Positions 24,315-32,251 of a DNA stretch of 64,000 nucleotides are shown here, piece after piece. Position 1 is the stretch's first letter; every line of letters begins with the position of its first letter. The notes under the pieces were generated by a model. It ran no database searches and was not told the DNA's origin. It saw only the letters and a program-made list of their open reading frames with translations. Made by a program: the position numbers and the translations under genes. The DNA lies in NCBI GenBank assembly GCA_019637875.1, contig JAHBUW010000003.1, positions 62,001 through 126,000 of the forward strand. The letters run 5' to 3'. The DNA comes from Pseudobdellovibrionaceae bacterium. GTDB lineage: Bacteria > Bdellovibrionota > Bdellovibrionia > Bdellovibrionales > Bdellovibrionaceae.

Positions 24315-25306
24315 AGATGGGAGACGATGGCGGCGGTGAAACTTTTCGTGTTGCCGCGACCGCCCAAGTCCCCCGTGCACACTTGCGGATCCTGAAGCGC
24401 CTTGAAAAGGGCGTTCTCGACCGCGCGCGCTTTGTCGATCTCGTGCACGTGCTGCAGCAGCATGACCGCGCTTTGTAGGAGCGCCGTGGGATTGGCCTTC
24501 CCCTGCCCCGCGATGTCGGGCGCGGACCCGTGCACGGCTTCGAAGACCGCGATGTCGTTCCCGATATTCGCGCCGGGGACGATCCCCAAACCGCCGACCA
24601 GTCCCGCGCACAGATCGCTCAAAATATCGCCGTAAAGATTTTCGGTGACGATGAGTTCGAACTGCTCGGGCTTCGTCACGAGCTGCATGCAGCAGTTGTC
24701 GACGATGACGTCGTAAGTTTGAATGTGCGGATAGCTCGCGCCGACCTCTTGGCAGACCTTCAAGAAAAGTCCGTCGGACATTTTCATGATGTTCGCTTTG
24801 TGCACGATCGCGACTTTCTTCTTTCCGAGTTTCGTCGCGAGCTCGAAAGCGTATTTCGCGATGCGGGTCGAACCTTTGCGCGTGATCCTTTTGATGCTTT
24901 CGGCGGTGTCGTCATCCACCATACGTTCGATGCCGGCGTAGAGGTCTTCGGTGTTCTCGCGCACGATGACAAGGTTCGCCTTCGCGTTCACGGTCTTGAT
25001 GCCGGGCGGGCTGATGACGGGACGCACGTTCGCGTAGAGCTCGAACTTCTGGCGCAAGGTCACGTTGATCGATTTGTGACCGCCGCCGGTCGGCGTGCTG
25101 GTCGGTCCCTTGATCGCGAGTTTGGATTTTTCAATGGAAAGCAGGGTCGAATCCGGCAGCAGGCTGCCGTGTTTCGCGAGCGCCATTTCGCCCGCATCCG
25201 CGAACTCGTAGTTGAACGGCGCCTTCACGGCCTTCAGGACGTCGACGACCGACGTCATCACTTCGGGACCGATGCCATCTCCGGGAATCACGGTCAGGGT
25301 CTTCAT
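24311..25306 (-). CDS. Isocitrate dehydrogenase, NAD-type (isopropylmalate-dehydrogenase family)
   Basis: A cytoplasmic oxidative decarboxylase of 331 residues. TVIPGDGIGPEVM opens the Rossmann-like fold; the substrate region includes GHKSINVTLRQKFELYANVRP and NTEDLYAGIERM. VAIVHKANIMKMSDGLF carries the catalytic Lys, and VIVDNCCMQLV and TENLYGDILSDL the metal Asp residues. FEAVHGSAPDIAGQGKANPTALL completes the signature. The Ser/Asn pattern after GGGHKS suits isocitrate better than isopropylmalate. With sucAB-lpdA at 38-44 kb it would supply the oxidative TCA branch. Homoisocitrate or tartrate dehydrogenase is a less likely alternative. Confidence 0.88.
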   Translation of the reverse strand: MKTLTVIPGDGIGPEVMTSVVDVLKAVKAPFNYEFADAGEMALAKHGSLLPDSTLLSIEKSKLAIKGPTSTPTGGGHKSINVTLRQKFELYANVRPVISPPGIKTVNAKANLVIVRENTEDLYAGIERMVDDDTAESIKRITRKGSTRIAKYAFELATKLGKKKVAIVHKANIMKMSDGLFLKVCQEVGASYPHIQTYDVIVDNCCMQLVTKPEQFELIVTENLYGDILSDLCAGLVGGLGIVPGANIGNDIAVFEAVHGSAPDIAGQGKANPTALLQSAVMLLQHVHEIDKARAVENALFKALQDPQVCTGDLGGRGNTKSFTAAIVSHL

Positions 25307-25383
25307 GGGCTTCTCACTTTCTGGGCGCAGGATCGCACCCCCCGATTTTCGGTGGCGCGCGGGCTCGGCGCAAGCAGTCTTTC

Positions 25384-25583
25384 AAGCGGACCGCCTTGAG
25401 GCTTGCTTAAGAACCCGGAAGAACGGGCAAAGTCTTCTTTCCTGTTTGGCTGGGGCACGGCCCTCCTGGCCTCTGCCGCAGGTCCATACGCCATCCAGGC
25501 GCTGCGGAGGCCCCATCCAAACAGGAAAGAAGACTTTGCCCGTTCCTCGAGATTTGGATCGCAAGCCTCAAGACGGCCCGCTT
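25384..25583. repeat. 200-bp nested inverted repeat
   Basis: Outer arms of about 22 bp (25384-25406 and 25561-25583, CTTGAGGCTTGC core, two mismatches) enclose a 14-15 nt unpaired step. A perfect 29-bp inner stem (25421-25449 with 25517-25545, containing AAAGTCTTCTTTCC) follows, and then a 67-nt apical part that itself pairs GGCCTC/GAGGCC and CGCAG/CTGCG. No T-run or transposase gene is present. It fills the gap between the isocitrate dehydrogenase start and the second PRPP-synthetase gene, its right end touching the -35 box of the latter. It may be a MITE/REP-like repeat or a structured RNA. Confidence 0.9.
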
Positions 25584-25611
25584 GGCATTTGTACGGAAGT
25601 CGAGGCATGAT
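25582..25611 (+). promoter_or_regulatory. Predicted leaderless promoter at the edge of the inverted repeat
   Basis: TTGGCA (25582-25587) and CATGAT (25606-25611) are 18 nt apart, and the -10 box ends 6 nt before the ATG at 25618. The -35 box overlaps the last two bases of the 200-bp inverted repeat. Confidence 0.45.
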
Positions 25612-25617
25612 CGATTC

Positions 25618-26538
25618 ATGATTCTATTCACGATGCCGGGATATGAAGAGTTGGGGCGAAAAGTGGGCGCGGGACTTTCGGCGCGCGAAGGTCGTGTGGA
25701 AGTGCGGCGTTTTCCGAACGATGAACGCTACCTCAGAATTCTGACTTCGGTCCGCGAAGAAGACGTCATTTTGCTGGGCGGAACGATCAACGACGCCGCG
25801 ACGCTCGACCTCTTCGATCTGGGCTCGGGGCTGGTGACCGATGGTTGCCGCTCGCTCAAGATCGTCGTGCCGTTTTTCAGCTATTCGACGATGGAACGCG
25901 CCGTGAAGCCCGGCGAGGTCGTCACCGCGAAGACGCGCGCCCGTCTGCTGTCGGCCATTCCCGCCGCTCCCTTCGGCAATCAGGTTCTTTTGATGGATCT
26001 GCACTCTGAGGGGATTCCGTTTTACTTCGAAGGCACCGTCCGAACGCAGCACTTGTACGCGAAACCCGTCGTGCACGCCGAAGCCCGTCGTTTGGGCGGT
26101 GACAACTTCGTTTTGGGCGCGGTCGATGCGGGACGGGCAAAGTGGGTCGAGTCGCTGGCCAACGACATGAACGTCCCCGCGGCGTTCGTTTATAAAAAAC
26201 GCGGTGACGACGGTGCGGTTTCGGTCTCGGGTACGAATACGCCGGTGGCGGGACGACACGTCGTTATCTACGACGACATGATCCGCTCGGGCTCGTCACT
26301 CCTGCAAGCGTGCCGCGCTTACCGCGATTCGGGAGCAACGGGCATTTCGGTGATCACGACCCACGCCGATTTCACGAATGACGCGGTCACGAAACTTAAA
26401 GCCAGTGGCTTGATTCGGGAACTCGTGTGCACCGACACGCATCCGAAAGCCTTCCAAACTCGCGACGCGTTTTTGACGGTGGTGTCCGTCGCGCCCGTCC
26501 TCATCGAGGCTTTACGCAAGCCGACGCACGACGCCTGA
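25618..26538 (+). CDS. Divergent ribose-phosphate pyrophosphokinase homologue
   Basis: A 306-residue protein with both halves of a PRPP synthetase. The N-half has RRFPNDERYLRIL and the ATP-site-like VPFFSYSTMERAVKPGEV, where classical enzymes have YYGYARQDRK. VLLMDLHSEGIPFYFEG matches the DLH region, and HVVIYDDMIRSGSSLLQA is a good PRPP-binding loop. The catalytic flexible loop KRRSGPNEA is replaced by YKKRGDDGAVSVSG, so classical activity is uncertain. It may be a divergent-class PRPP synthetase or a phosphoribosyltransferase-like regulator. A canonical prs is at 10194-11150. The 200-bp inverted repeat lies just upstream. Confidence 0.75.
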   Translation: MILFTMPGYEELGRKVGAGLSAREGRVEVRRFPNDERYLRILTSVREEDVILLGGTINDAATLDLFDLGSGLVTDGCRSLKIVVPFFSYSTMERAVKPGEVVTAKTRARLLSAIPAAPFGNQVLLMDLHSEGIPFYFEGTVRTQHLYAKPVVHAEARRLGGDNFVLGAVDAGRAKWVESLANDMNVPAAFVYKKRGDDGAVSVSGTNTPVAGRHVVIYDDMIRSGSSLLQACRAYRDSGATGISVITTHADFTNDAVTKLKASGLIRELVCTDTHPKAFQTRDAFLTVVSVAPVLIEALRKPTHDA

Positions 26539-26562
26539 GGGGCTTCCGACTCAAGCCGCTCA
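26536..26562. terminator. Bidirectional hairpin joining two stop codons
   Basis: TGAGGGGCTT (26536-26545) pairs with AAGCCGCTCA (26553-26562), 9 of 10 bp. The first three bases are the TGA of the plus-strand PRPP-synthetase homologue and the last three, read on the minus strand, are the TGA of the lipid-kinase gene. There is no T-run, so termination strength is unknown. Confidence 0.55.
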
Positions 26563-27459
26563 ATCCGGAACGACCATCCGGAGCGCGCCGGGCAGCGCGG
26601 TCACGTGAAATGGCGACTGCATGTGGAAGAGCTCGCCGTCGAGGGCGACGTCCATGGATTTTCTTTTCGTCGCAATCTCCAGATCCGCCGCGCAGTAGGA
26701 CTCGACGTTTTCTTCTTTTTCGATGGTGTGGGTGATCCCGCGCCAGAAGATTCTCAGCATCTCGAGGGAACCGACGGGCTTCATGGTGACCACGGCCAAA
26801 AGATCCCGCTTCATGCAGCGACTCACGTCGAAGGCCAGATCCCGCAGCTGAAGCGCGTTGTTACCGATGAAGATCATCGGCGTCCGCTCGCGGTGGGGTT
26901 GGCCATCCACGACCATCCGTGCGTCGAGCAAGCGATCACGACGCAGCAACGAGCGCAAGGTCGATAGGATCGCGACGATGCGGCGACGACCGAAAATTTT
27001 GGTATTCTGCTCGCGCTCGCGGATGGATTTCGCGTAGCGCCCAAGACTCGCGTTGATCAAAAAGACGTGACCGTTCACCTCGCCCAAACGCACCGCCCGC
27101 GTACGCCCCGTGAACGCCAGGCGCAGCGCCTGCTCGGGATCTTCGGGAATCCGGTGACCGCGCGCGAAGAAATTGAACGTGCCGATGCCGACCGCCGCGA
27201 AGTCGACGTCTTTGTGCGCGGCCTCTTGGGCGACGCCCCGGATGGTGCCGTCCCCGCCCGCCGCGATCACCACGCCCCGATCTTCGACCGCGCTTTGCAC
27301 CGCACGTCGGATCATCGCCGGGAATTCCTCGGCGGAATTCGCCGCGTGAATAAGGAGCTGAATGCCGAGCTCATCGGCGATCTTTTGCGCCATCTCGGGA
27401 AGCGCGGCGCCGAGACCTTTGCCGGATTTCACGTTGGCGATCAGGTGGGCGCGTCTCAT
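26560..27459 (-). CDS. Lipid kinase of the diacylglycerol kinase catalytic family (YegS-like)
   Basis: This 299-residue protein has the DAGK-catalytic N-domain: LIANVKSGKGLGAALPE, then the nucleotide motif VVIAAGGDGTIRGVAQEA, then VGIGTFNFFARGHRIP. The beta-rich C-domain contains FIGNNALQLRDL, DGELFHMQSPFHVTALP and terminal Val-rich strands. The family phosphorylates diacylglycerol, sphingosine or phosphatidylglycerol; the substrate here is unknown. Its ATG overlaps the stop of the outer-membrane-protein gene (TAATG), so the three genes MAPEG, OMP and kinase form an operon. Confidence 0.9.
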   Translation of the reverse strand: MRRAHLIANVKSGKGLGAALPEMAQKIADELGIQLLIHAANSAEEFPAMIRRAVQSAVEDRGVVIAAGGDGTIRGVAQEAAHKDVDFAAVGIGTFNFFARGHRIPEDPEQALRLAFTGRTRAVRLGEVNGHVFLINASLGRYAKSIREREQNTKIFGRRRIVAILSTLRSLLRRDRLLDARMVVDGQPHRERTPMIFIGNNALQLRDLAFDVSRCMKRDLLAVVTMKPVGSLEMLRIFWRGITHTIEKEENVESYCAADLEIATKRKSMDVALDGELFHMQSPFHVTALPGALRMVVPD

Positions 27460-28181
27460 TAGAAGGAGTACCCGACGTTGAGTTGCAGAAACGACAGACG
27501 CGGGATCTTCGCGGCCGTATTGAGCGTGTCGGCGATGAAACCTTTTTTGTCGCCGTCCGCGTTCGACGACAGGAAGGCCGAGTCGGTGTTCGCGACGATC
27601 AGCGGGTACGCGATGCGCGCGTAGTCCACGCCGAAGCTCACTCCGTTACGCAGCTTCCAGTTCTGTCCCAGACCCAGCACGAGCGCCCAGCTTTGCGTCT
27701 GCGCGACGTCGATGGATCCGGCCCCGGTCGCCATGTCGACGTAACGGTTGCCGATCTTGATGAGCGTGTTCTCTTGCGAAACGCCGATCAAATAGTGGAA
27801 CGACGACCGCGTGCCGTAGCTGCGCAGGACCGCGCTGTAGGAGGTCTCGGTGTAGCGTCCGAGCTCGGCCGACAACCAGCCGGCCGAAAGCCCGCCGCTC
27901 ATCGCGCTCAGCTCGATCGTGTACTCGGGGTCGAAGGCGTAACTGACGTTCACGCCCGGTTTCAACGGCACGAACAGCGAGATCGTCGTCAGATCGAAGC
28001 TCACGTTCCATGGACGAAGCAGGCGGTCCATCCCGGTCTGCGGAGTGAAGGGGCTCGGCGCCACCGGGACATCCACCACCGTCGGCAAAGGCTCGGGGGG
28101 AACCGGGGCGGAGGGCGCCGTTTGAGCGTTCACGTTCAACGCCGTGAACAGAAGCGCGAAAAGTAGGCTTTTGCGGAACAT
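27459..28181 (-). CDS. Outer-membrane beta-barrel protein
   Basis: After a signal peptide (KSLLFALLFTALNVNAQ) and a Pro-rich stretch (20-45), residues 55-240 alternate in beta-strand pattern with aromatic girdle residues. The protein ends LNVGYSF, with the C-terminal Phe used by the BAM machinery. About eight strands fit 240 residues, so a small OmpA/OmpW-like barrel is likely; its role is unknown. GAGG lies 6 nt before the ATG. It follows the MAPEG gene by 12 nt and is coupled to the lipid-kinase gene. Confidence 0.75.
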   Translation of the reverse strand: MFRKSLLFALLFTALNVNAQTAPSAPVPPEPLPTVVDVPVAPSPFTPQTGMDRLLRPWNVSFDLTTISLFVPLKPGVNVSYAFDPEYTIELSAMSGGLSAGWLSAELGRYTETSYSAVLRSYGTRSSFHYLIGVSQENTLIKIGNRYVDMATGAGSIDVAQTQSWALVLGLGQNWKLRNGVSFGVDYARIAYPLIVANTDSAFLSSNADGDKKGFIADTLNTAAKIPRLSFLQLNVGYSF

Positions 28182-28193
28182 GAAGGACCTCTT

Positions 28194-28595
28194 TTAGAAA
28201 TTGATAAACATCGATGCCGCGATCAGCACGATTCCGAGGAGCGACGCCGCCCACGCCAAACTCCGCACGACCATGATCCCCATCGCGTAGACGGGGAAAT
28301 AGATCAGCCGCGCCGTGAAGTAAAGAATCGCGCCGAACGCGCTCAAGTTGTCGCCCAGCCCCGACATCTGCACGCAGGCCACGGCGGCGACGAAGAAAGG
28401 GAAGGTCTCTAGAAAATTCTGGTGCGCGCGCTTCACCCGCCCCGCGAGACCGGGAAGCGGCTCCGGAGGCACATCACGGTTGGAGAGATTCCAAGCGACC
28501 CCGCGGGCCCGGGTCTCGAGCTGGGTGGCCAGCAAAAGTTGCACGATCCCCAGAAAGATCGAGAAGGTCAGCATGTTCAGTTCGGTGGAGACCAT
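28194..28595 (-). CDS. MAPEG-family membrane protein
   Basis: A 133-residue inner-membrane protein with four predicted helices and the MAPEG signature RVKRAHQNFLETFPFFVAA, followed by YFTARLIYFPVYAMGI. Eukaryotic members are glutathione transferases or leukotriene synthases; bacterial ones are mostly uncharacterised. GAGAGG precedes the ATG at 28595. It is the first gene of the apparent MAPEG-OMP-lipid-kinase operon, a mixture that hints at envelope lipid work. Confidence 0.88.
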   Translation of the reverse strand: MVSTELNMLTFSIFLGIVQLLLATQLETRARGVAWNLSNRDVPPEPLPGLAGRVKRAHQNFLETFPFFVAAVACVQMSGLGDNLSAFGAILYFTARLIYFPVYAMGIMVVRSLAWAASLLGIVLIAASMFINF

Positions 28596-28675
28596 CGTGT
28601 TTTCCTCTCAAGAATCCAAACTTGCAAAGCCGCGCCACCCGGCGCGACTCCCAAATCTCCACGCTTTAAGGAAAT

Positions 28676-30163
28676 TTAGGCCTTCGCGCGGGTGACGGCG
28701 GCCTGCCACTCTTTCAGGCGCACGCTCCGTTGCTTGGCGCTCCACTTCACCTTGAAGTCGCGGTCGATCTTCCAAACCTTGCGGAGCTCCTCCAGGTTTT
28801 TCCAGAAACCCGTGCCCAAGCCCGCCAGGAAGACGGCGCCCATCGCGGTCGTTTCGATGTTTTGCGGGCGCTCGACGGTCACGCCCAGCATGTCCGCCTG
28901 CATCTGCATGAGCGTGCCGTTCGCGGTCGCGCCGCCGTCGACTTTCAGTGACGGGAGTTTACGCCCCAGATCTTTTTGCATCGCGAGCAGGATCTCGACG
29001 TTTTGCATGGCCATACTTTCAAGCGTTGCGCGCGCGAGGTGCGCCTTCGTCGTTCCGCGCGTCAGTCCAGTGATCAGGCCGCGCGCCTCGGGCCACCAGT
29101 AGGGCGCGCCCAAACCCGTCAGCGCGGGGACGAACTGCACGCCGAGCGTGTCGTTCACTTCGTTCGCGAGCGCTTCGACCTCGGCCGAAGTTTTGATCAG
29201 CCCCAGTCCGTCGCGCAGCCACTGCACGGCCGCGCCGCAGACGAAGGCGCCGCCCTCGAGCGCGTACTGCATTTTCTGACCCGGCAGACGCCACGCGACC
29301 GTCGTCAAAAGGCCCGCCTTCGAGGACTTCATTTGCGCGCCGGTATTCATGAGCAGGAAACTTCCGGTCCCGAAGGTGCACTTCGCCTCGCCCGCTTTGA
29401 AGCACGCCTGTCCGAAAAGCGCGGACTGCTGATCGCCCGCGATGCCCGCGACGGGAATCCCGTCCGGCAAAAAGCCCACGCCTTTCGTATGACCGAAAAC
29501 TCCCGAAGAGTCCGCGATCTCGGGCAGGCAGGCTGCCGGGACTTTGAAGAGCTTCAAAAGGTCGTTGTCCCACGCACCCGTTTTGATATTCATGAGCATC
29601 GTGCGGCTGGCGTTACTAACGTCCGTCTTGTGGGACGCGCCTTGGGTCAGGCGCCACAGGACGAAGCTGTCCATCGTTCCGGCGAGCGCCGCTCCGCTGG
29701 CGGCCTTTTCTTTCAGCCCCGCGACGTTTTCCAGAAGCCACTGCATCTTGGTCGCCGAGAAGTAGGGGTCGATCACGAGTCCGGTTTTGGATTTGATCTT
29801 GGGTTTGAGCCCCTTCTTTTTCAATTTTTCGCAAAGATCGGAGGTCCGGCGGTCCTGCCAGACGATGGCGTTGTGAAGGGCGCGGCCGGTTTTCTGATCC
29901 CAGAAGACGACCGTTTCGCGTTGGTTCGTGATGCCGATGGCGGCGATCTCGTTGCGGGCGTTGGGGTGCGCCTTGAACATCCGGTCCGCCGCCGTTTCGA
30001 TCGAGCGCCAGATCTCTTCAAGGTCGTGCTCGACCCAACCGGCCTTCGGGAACTGCTGCGGAAAGTCCTGGCTTTCCGCGGCGACGATCTGCCCCGCGTG
30101 GTCGACGAGCAGCACCTGGCTTCCGGTCGTCCCCTGATCGATGGCCATGATGTATTTCGACAT
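28676..30163 (-). CDS. glpK: Glycerol kinase
   Basis: Phosphorylates glycerol with ATP to glycerol 3-phosphate in the cytoplasm. The 495-residue protein shows IMAIDQGTTGSQVLLVD (ATP and substrate site), GWVEHDLEEIWRS, AIGITNQRETVVFWD, NAIVWQDRRT, GIAGDQQSALFGQACF, CTFGTGSFLLMNTG, and FVPALTGLGAPYWWPEARG. The start at 30163 follows AGGAGGGGGC. No glpF or glpD is adjacent. The glycerol 3-phosphate product could feed the acyltransferase encoded divergently next door. Confidence 0.97.
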   Translation of the reverse strand: MSKYIMAIDQGTTGSQVLLVDHAGQIVAAESQDFPQQFPKAGWVEHDLEEIWRSIETAADRMFKAHPNARNEIAAIGITNQRETVVFWDQKTGRALHNAIVWQDRRTSDLCEKLKKKGLKPKIKSKTGLVIDPYFSATKMQWLLENVAGLKEKAASGAALAGTMDSFVLWRLTQGASHKTDVSNASRTMLMNIKTGAWDNDLLKLFKVPAACLPEIADSSGVFGHTKGVGFLPDGIPVAGIAGDQQSALFGQACFKAGEAKCTFGTGSFLLMNTGAQMKSSKAGLLTTVAWRLPGQKMQYALEGGAFVCGAAVQWLRDGLGLIKTSAEVEALANEVNDTLGVQFVPALTGLGAPYWWPEARGLITGLTRGTTKAHLARATLESMAMQNVEILLAMQKDLGRKLPSLKVDGGATANGTLMQMQADMLGVTVERPQNIETTAMGAVFLAGLGTGFWKNLEELRKVWKIDRDFKVKWSAKQRSVRLKEWQAAVTRAKA

Positions 30164-30225
30164 GCCCCCTCCTCGTTTCGGTTGGGTGACATCTTCATGA
30201 ACAGGGCGAAGCGCGGTCAACAAAG

Positions 30226-30254
30226 TTGTCCCCGTCAGGCCCCCGTGTTAGCGT
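30226..30254 (+). promoter_or_regulatory. Predicted leaderless promoter of the acyltransferase gene
   Basis: TTGTCC (30226-30231) and TAGCGT (30249-30254) are 17 nt apart. The -10 box ends 7 nt before the ATG at 30262, which has no ribosome site. Confidence 0.5.
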
Positions 30255-30261
30255 GACGGTC

Positions 30262-31032
30262 ATGAAGAACTTCTTCGGCAAAACCGGCGAAAAGCTGTTC
30301 AAGCTCAAAGAGCTCGATCGCGAGACCCTGACCTACCGGGTTCTGCCGCACCTTTTGATGGAGATCATGCGGAAGTACTTCCGTCTGGAAGTCGAAGGGG
30401 CCGAGAATATTCCCCGTCGCGGGGCCGCGATCATCGCGCCGAACCATTCGGGCTATTCGGGTTTCGATGCCCTTTTGCTCGCGCACGTCGTGCACAACCA
30501 GGCGAAGCGGATTCCGCGCGTCCTCACCCATCACTTCTGGTTTTTGACGAAAACGACCGCGATTCCCGCGCAGAAGATGGGTTTCACCGAGGCGACCTAC
30601 GAAAACGGCGTGCAGGCGCTGTCGAAAAACAACGCCATCATCATCTTCCCCGAAGGTGAGCAAGGAAACTTCAAACCCACCAGTCGCGCGTACCAGTTGC
30701 AGGACTTCAAGCGCGGCTTCATCCGTATGGCGATCGAAACGCAAAGCCCGATCGTTCCCTGCCTGGTCATCGGCGCGGAAGAGACGCACATCAATTTGTC
30801 GCAGCTGAAGTTCACGAAGTTCCTGCGCGGAACGGTTTTGCCCCTGCCGCTGAACGTGATCCCTTTACCGGTGCGGTGGCGGATGAAGTTCTTGACCCCC
30901 ATCTATCTGCCCTACAAGCCGTCGGCCGTGAACGACCGCGAGCTGATGCACGATATCGCGACCGAGATTCAAGAGCTCATGCAAGACGCCATGAACGATG
31001 AGCTCAAAAAACGTGGGAAGATGTTCTTCTAA
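30262..31032 (+). CDS. PlsC-like lysophospholipid acyltransferase
   Basis: A 256-residue acyltransferase of the LPLAT superfamily. PNHSGYSGFDALLLAHV carries the catalytic His and Asp, though spaced H-x6-D rather than the usual H-x4-D, and IIIFPEGEQGNFKPTS is the FPEG motif for the acceptor phosphate. FKRGFIRMAIETQSPIVPCLVIGAEET matches the third and fourth blocks. No signal peptide is seen; it is probably a peripheral inner-membrane protein. The spacing resembles the subgroup near diacylglycerol acyltransferases, so the acceptor is uncertain. It is divergent from glpK and converges with a protease gene, sharing bases between stop codons. Confidence 0.85.
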   Translation: MKNFFGKTGEKLFKLKELDRETLTYRVLPHLLMEIMRKYFRLEVEGAENIPRRGAAIIAPNHSGYSGFDALLLAHVVHNQAKRIPRVLTHHFWFLTKTTAIPAQKMGFTEATYENGVQALSKNNAIIIFPEGEQGNFKPTSRAYQLQDFKRGFIRMAIETQSPIVPCLVIGAEETHINLSQLKFTKFLRGTVLPLPLNVIPLPVRWRMKFLTPIYLPYKPSAVNDRELMHDIATEIQELMQDAMNDELKKRGKMFF

Positions 31033-31994
31033 AGACCCGCGGTGAGCGCGACGAGCGTTTCCTTGATCCAGGTTTCGAGCGTTTCGCCGTTTTCCGCCCG
31101 GTAGGCGAACTTCAAGAAGTAACCCCGATTGCGACAGATGTCGCGGCCCTGGTTCGTGACGTAACTCGCGACCCCGATCAGCACCCAACGGTCGTCGATC
31201 TTCGTCAACGCCGGTGCGCCCGAATCGCCGTAGCAGATTCCTTTCGAGGCTTGGAAGCTATCAAAATGCATCGCGCTTTCCTCGCGCGGTGAGCGGGTCA
31301 ACGTCACCTCGCGCAACGGTCCAGCGCCGTGCAGAAGCAGATTGCGCGCCCCCTCCACGACGTCGAGGGTACCGCCCTCGGCGCCGAAGCCGGCGGTCGT
31401 GAGCTGAGGCATGGAAACGAAGTCGGGATTGAACGCGCGGAACCCGACCGGCGTCGTCCCCGCCGGAGCGTCTTCGTCGAGCAGGATCAAGGCGACATCG
31501 TAGGCCAGACGTTCGCGGTCGCGCGGGTCTTCGCGCAAAAGGTCGTCCCACCGCTTCGGACGGACAATGCCAAGCGCGCGGCGAGTGTGATCGAACGCGA
31601 CTTGAAGCTTTTCGTTTTCTTCGTTCGCGTAAGCGAATTCGCGCGTGCGAAAACGCAGCTGCGCGGAGTTGACGAACAGTTCGGGCGTATCCATGCAGTG
31701 ACCGGCGGTCAGGACGACGCGCGGGTGAATCAAAGTACCGGTGCAATGGATCTCGCGGTCGTTCACGCCGATGGATTCGATCGCGACGACAAAATTCAGA
31801 AGGTCGCTCCCTTTCTCGACTTCGGTTCCGCCGAAGATCCGCGACGACTGTGCGGGATCAAGCACCACTTCCCCAGGCCCGCGAACGTCCGTCTCTGCGC
31901 AGGCCATAAGCCCCGCGAAGGCGAAAAGCAGAAGGAAAGGCCGCCCGGCGGCAATGAGAGTTCTGAGCATCGCCATCGAGTTTCGCAAATTCAC
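31029..31994 (-). CDS. Trypsin-like (S1) serine protease lipoprotein
   Basis: The N-terminus ends in a lipobox-like LLFAFAGLMAC (Cys at about 32), which predicts lipid anchoring. The S1 domain then begins with a processed-like RIFGGTEVEKGSDLL. The triad is complete: His in VVLTAGHCMD, Asp in LAYDVALILLDED, and Ser in GICYGDSGAPALTKID, with Ala in place of the second Gly of GDSGGP. It ends with the usual amphipathic ETWIKETL helix. At 321 residues it is an externally acting protease. A second S1 lipoprotein lies at 33365-34312, with a secreted protein between them. Confidence 0.9.
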   Translation of the reverse strand: MNLRNSMAMLRTLIAAGRPFLLLFAFAGLMACAETDVRGPGEVVLDPAQSSRIFGGTEVEKGSDLLNFVVAIESIGVNDREIHCTGTLIHPRVVLTAGHCMDTPELFVNSAQLRFRTREFAYANEENEKLQVAFDHTRRALGIVRPKRWDDLLREDPRDRERLAYDVALILLDEDAPAGTTPVGFRAFNPDFVSMPQLTTAGFGAEGGTLDVVEGARNLLLHGAGPLREVTLTRSPREESAMHFDSFQASKGICYGDSGAPALTKIDDRWVLIGVASYVTNQGRDICRNRGYFLKFAYRAENGETLETWIKETLVALTAGL

Positions 31995-32251
31995 GCCCCC
32001 AGCGCAGCTGTCAGATCCCCGACGGCGTTTTCTACACGGCCGAACTCACCAGCGATATCAATATCTTACGCTGCATCCGCAAGCCCAAAAGTGGCACCCG
32101 CCCCGGGAGGTGAAGGACCATCGGTCCCGGCCCGCGCCGCGGGCGGACCGAGGGCCGGTGATCAATCTGATTCATCACAAACATAGCTCCAATGAAGTAG
32201 GCGAATGACCCCGATCCCGCTAAATCCGGACGCATCCGAAGGGGGTTCACG
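31995..32251. other. Intergenic region with GC-rich hairpin
   Basis: No coding frame is supported in these 257 bp between divergent genes. CGGTCC-CCCGC (32122-32135) pairs with GCGGG-GGACCG (32139-32150) as an interrupted hairpin without a T-run. GAAGGGGG near 32238-32245 is the ribosome site of the next gene. No clear promoter was found. Confidence 0.35.

Noticed and set aside
25303-25631. Several 60-130 residue frames on both strands over the inverted repeat
   Set aside because: Their shared peptide is a result of the palindrome; none has a ribosome site or domain.
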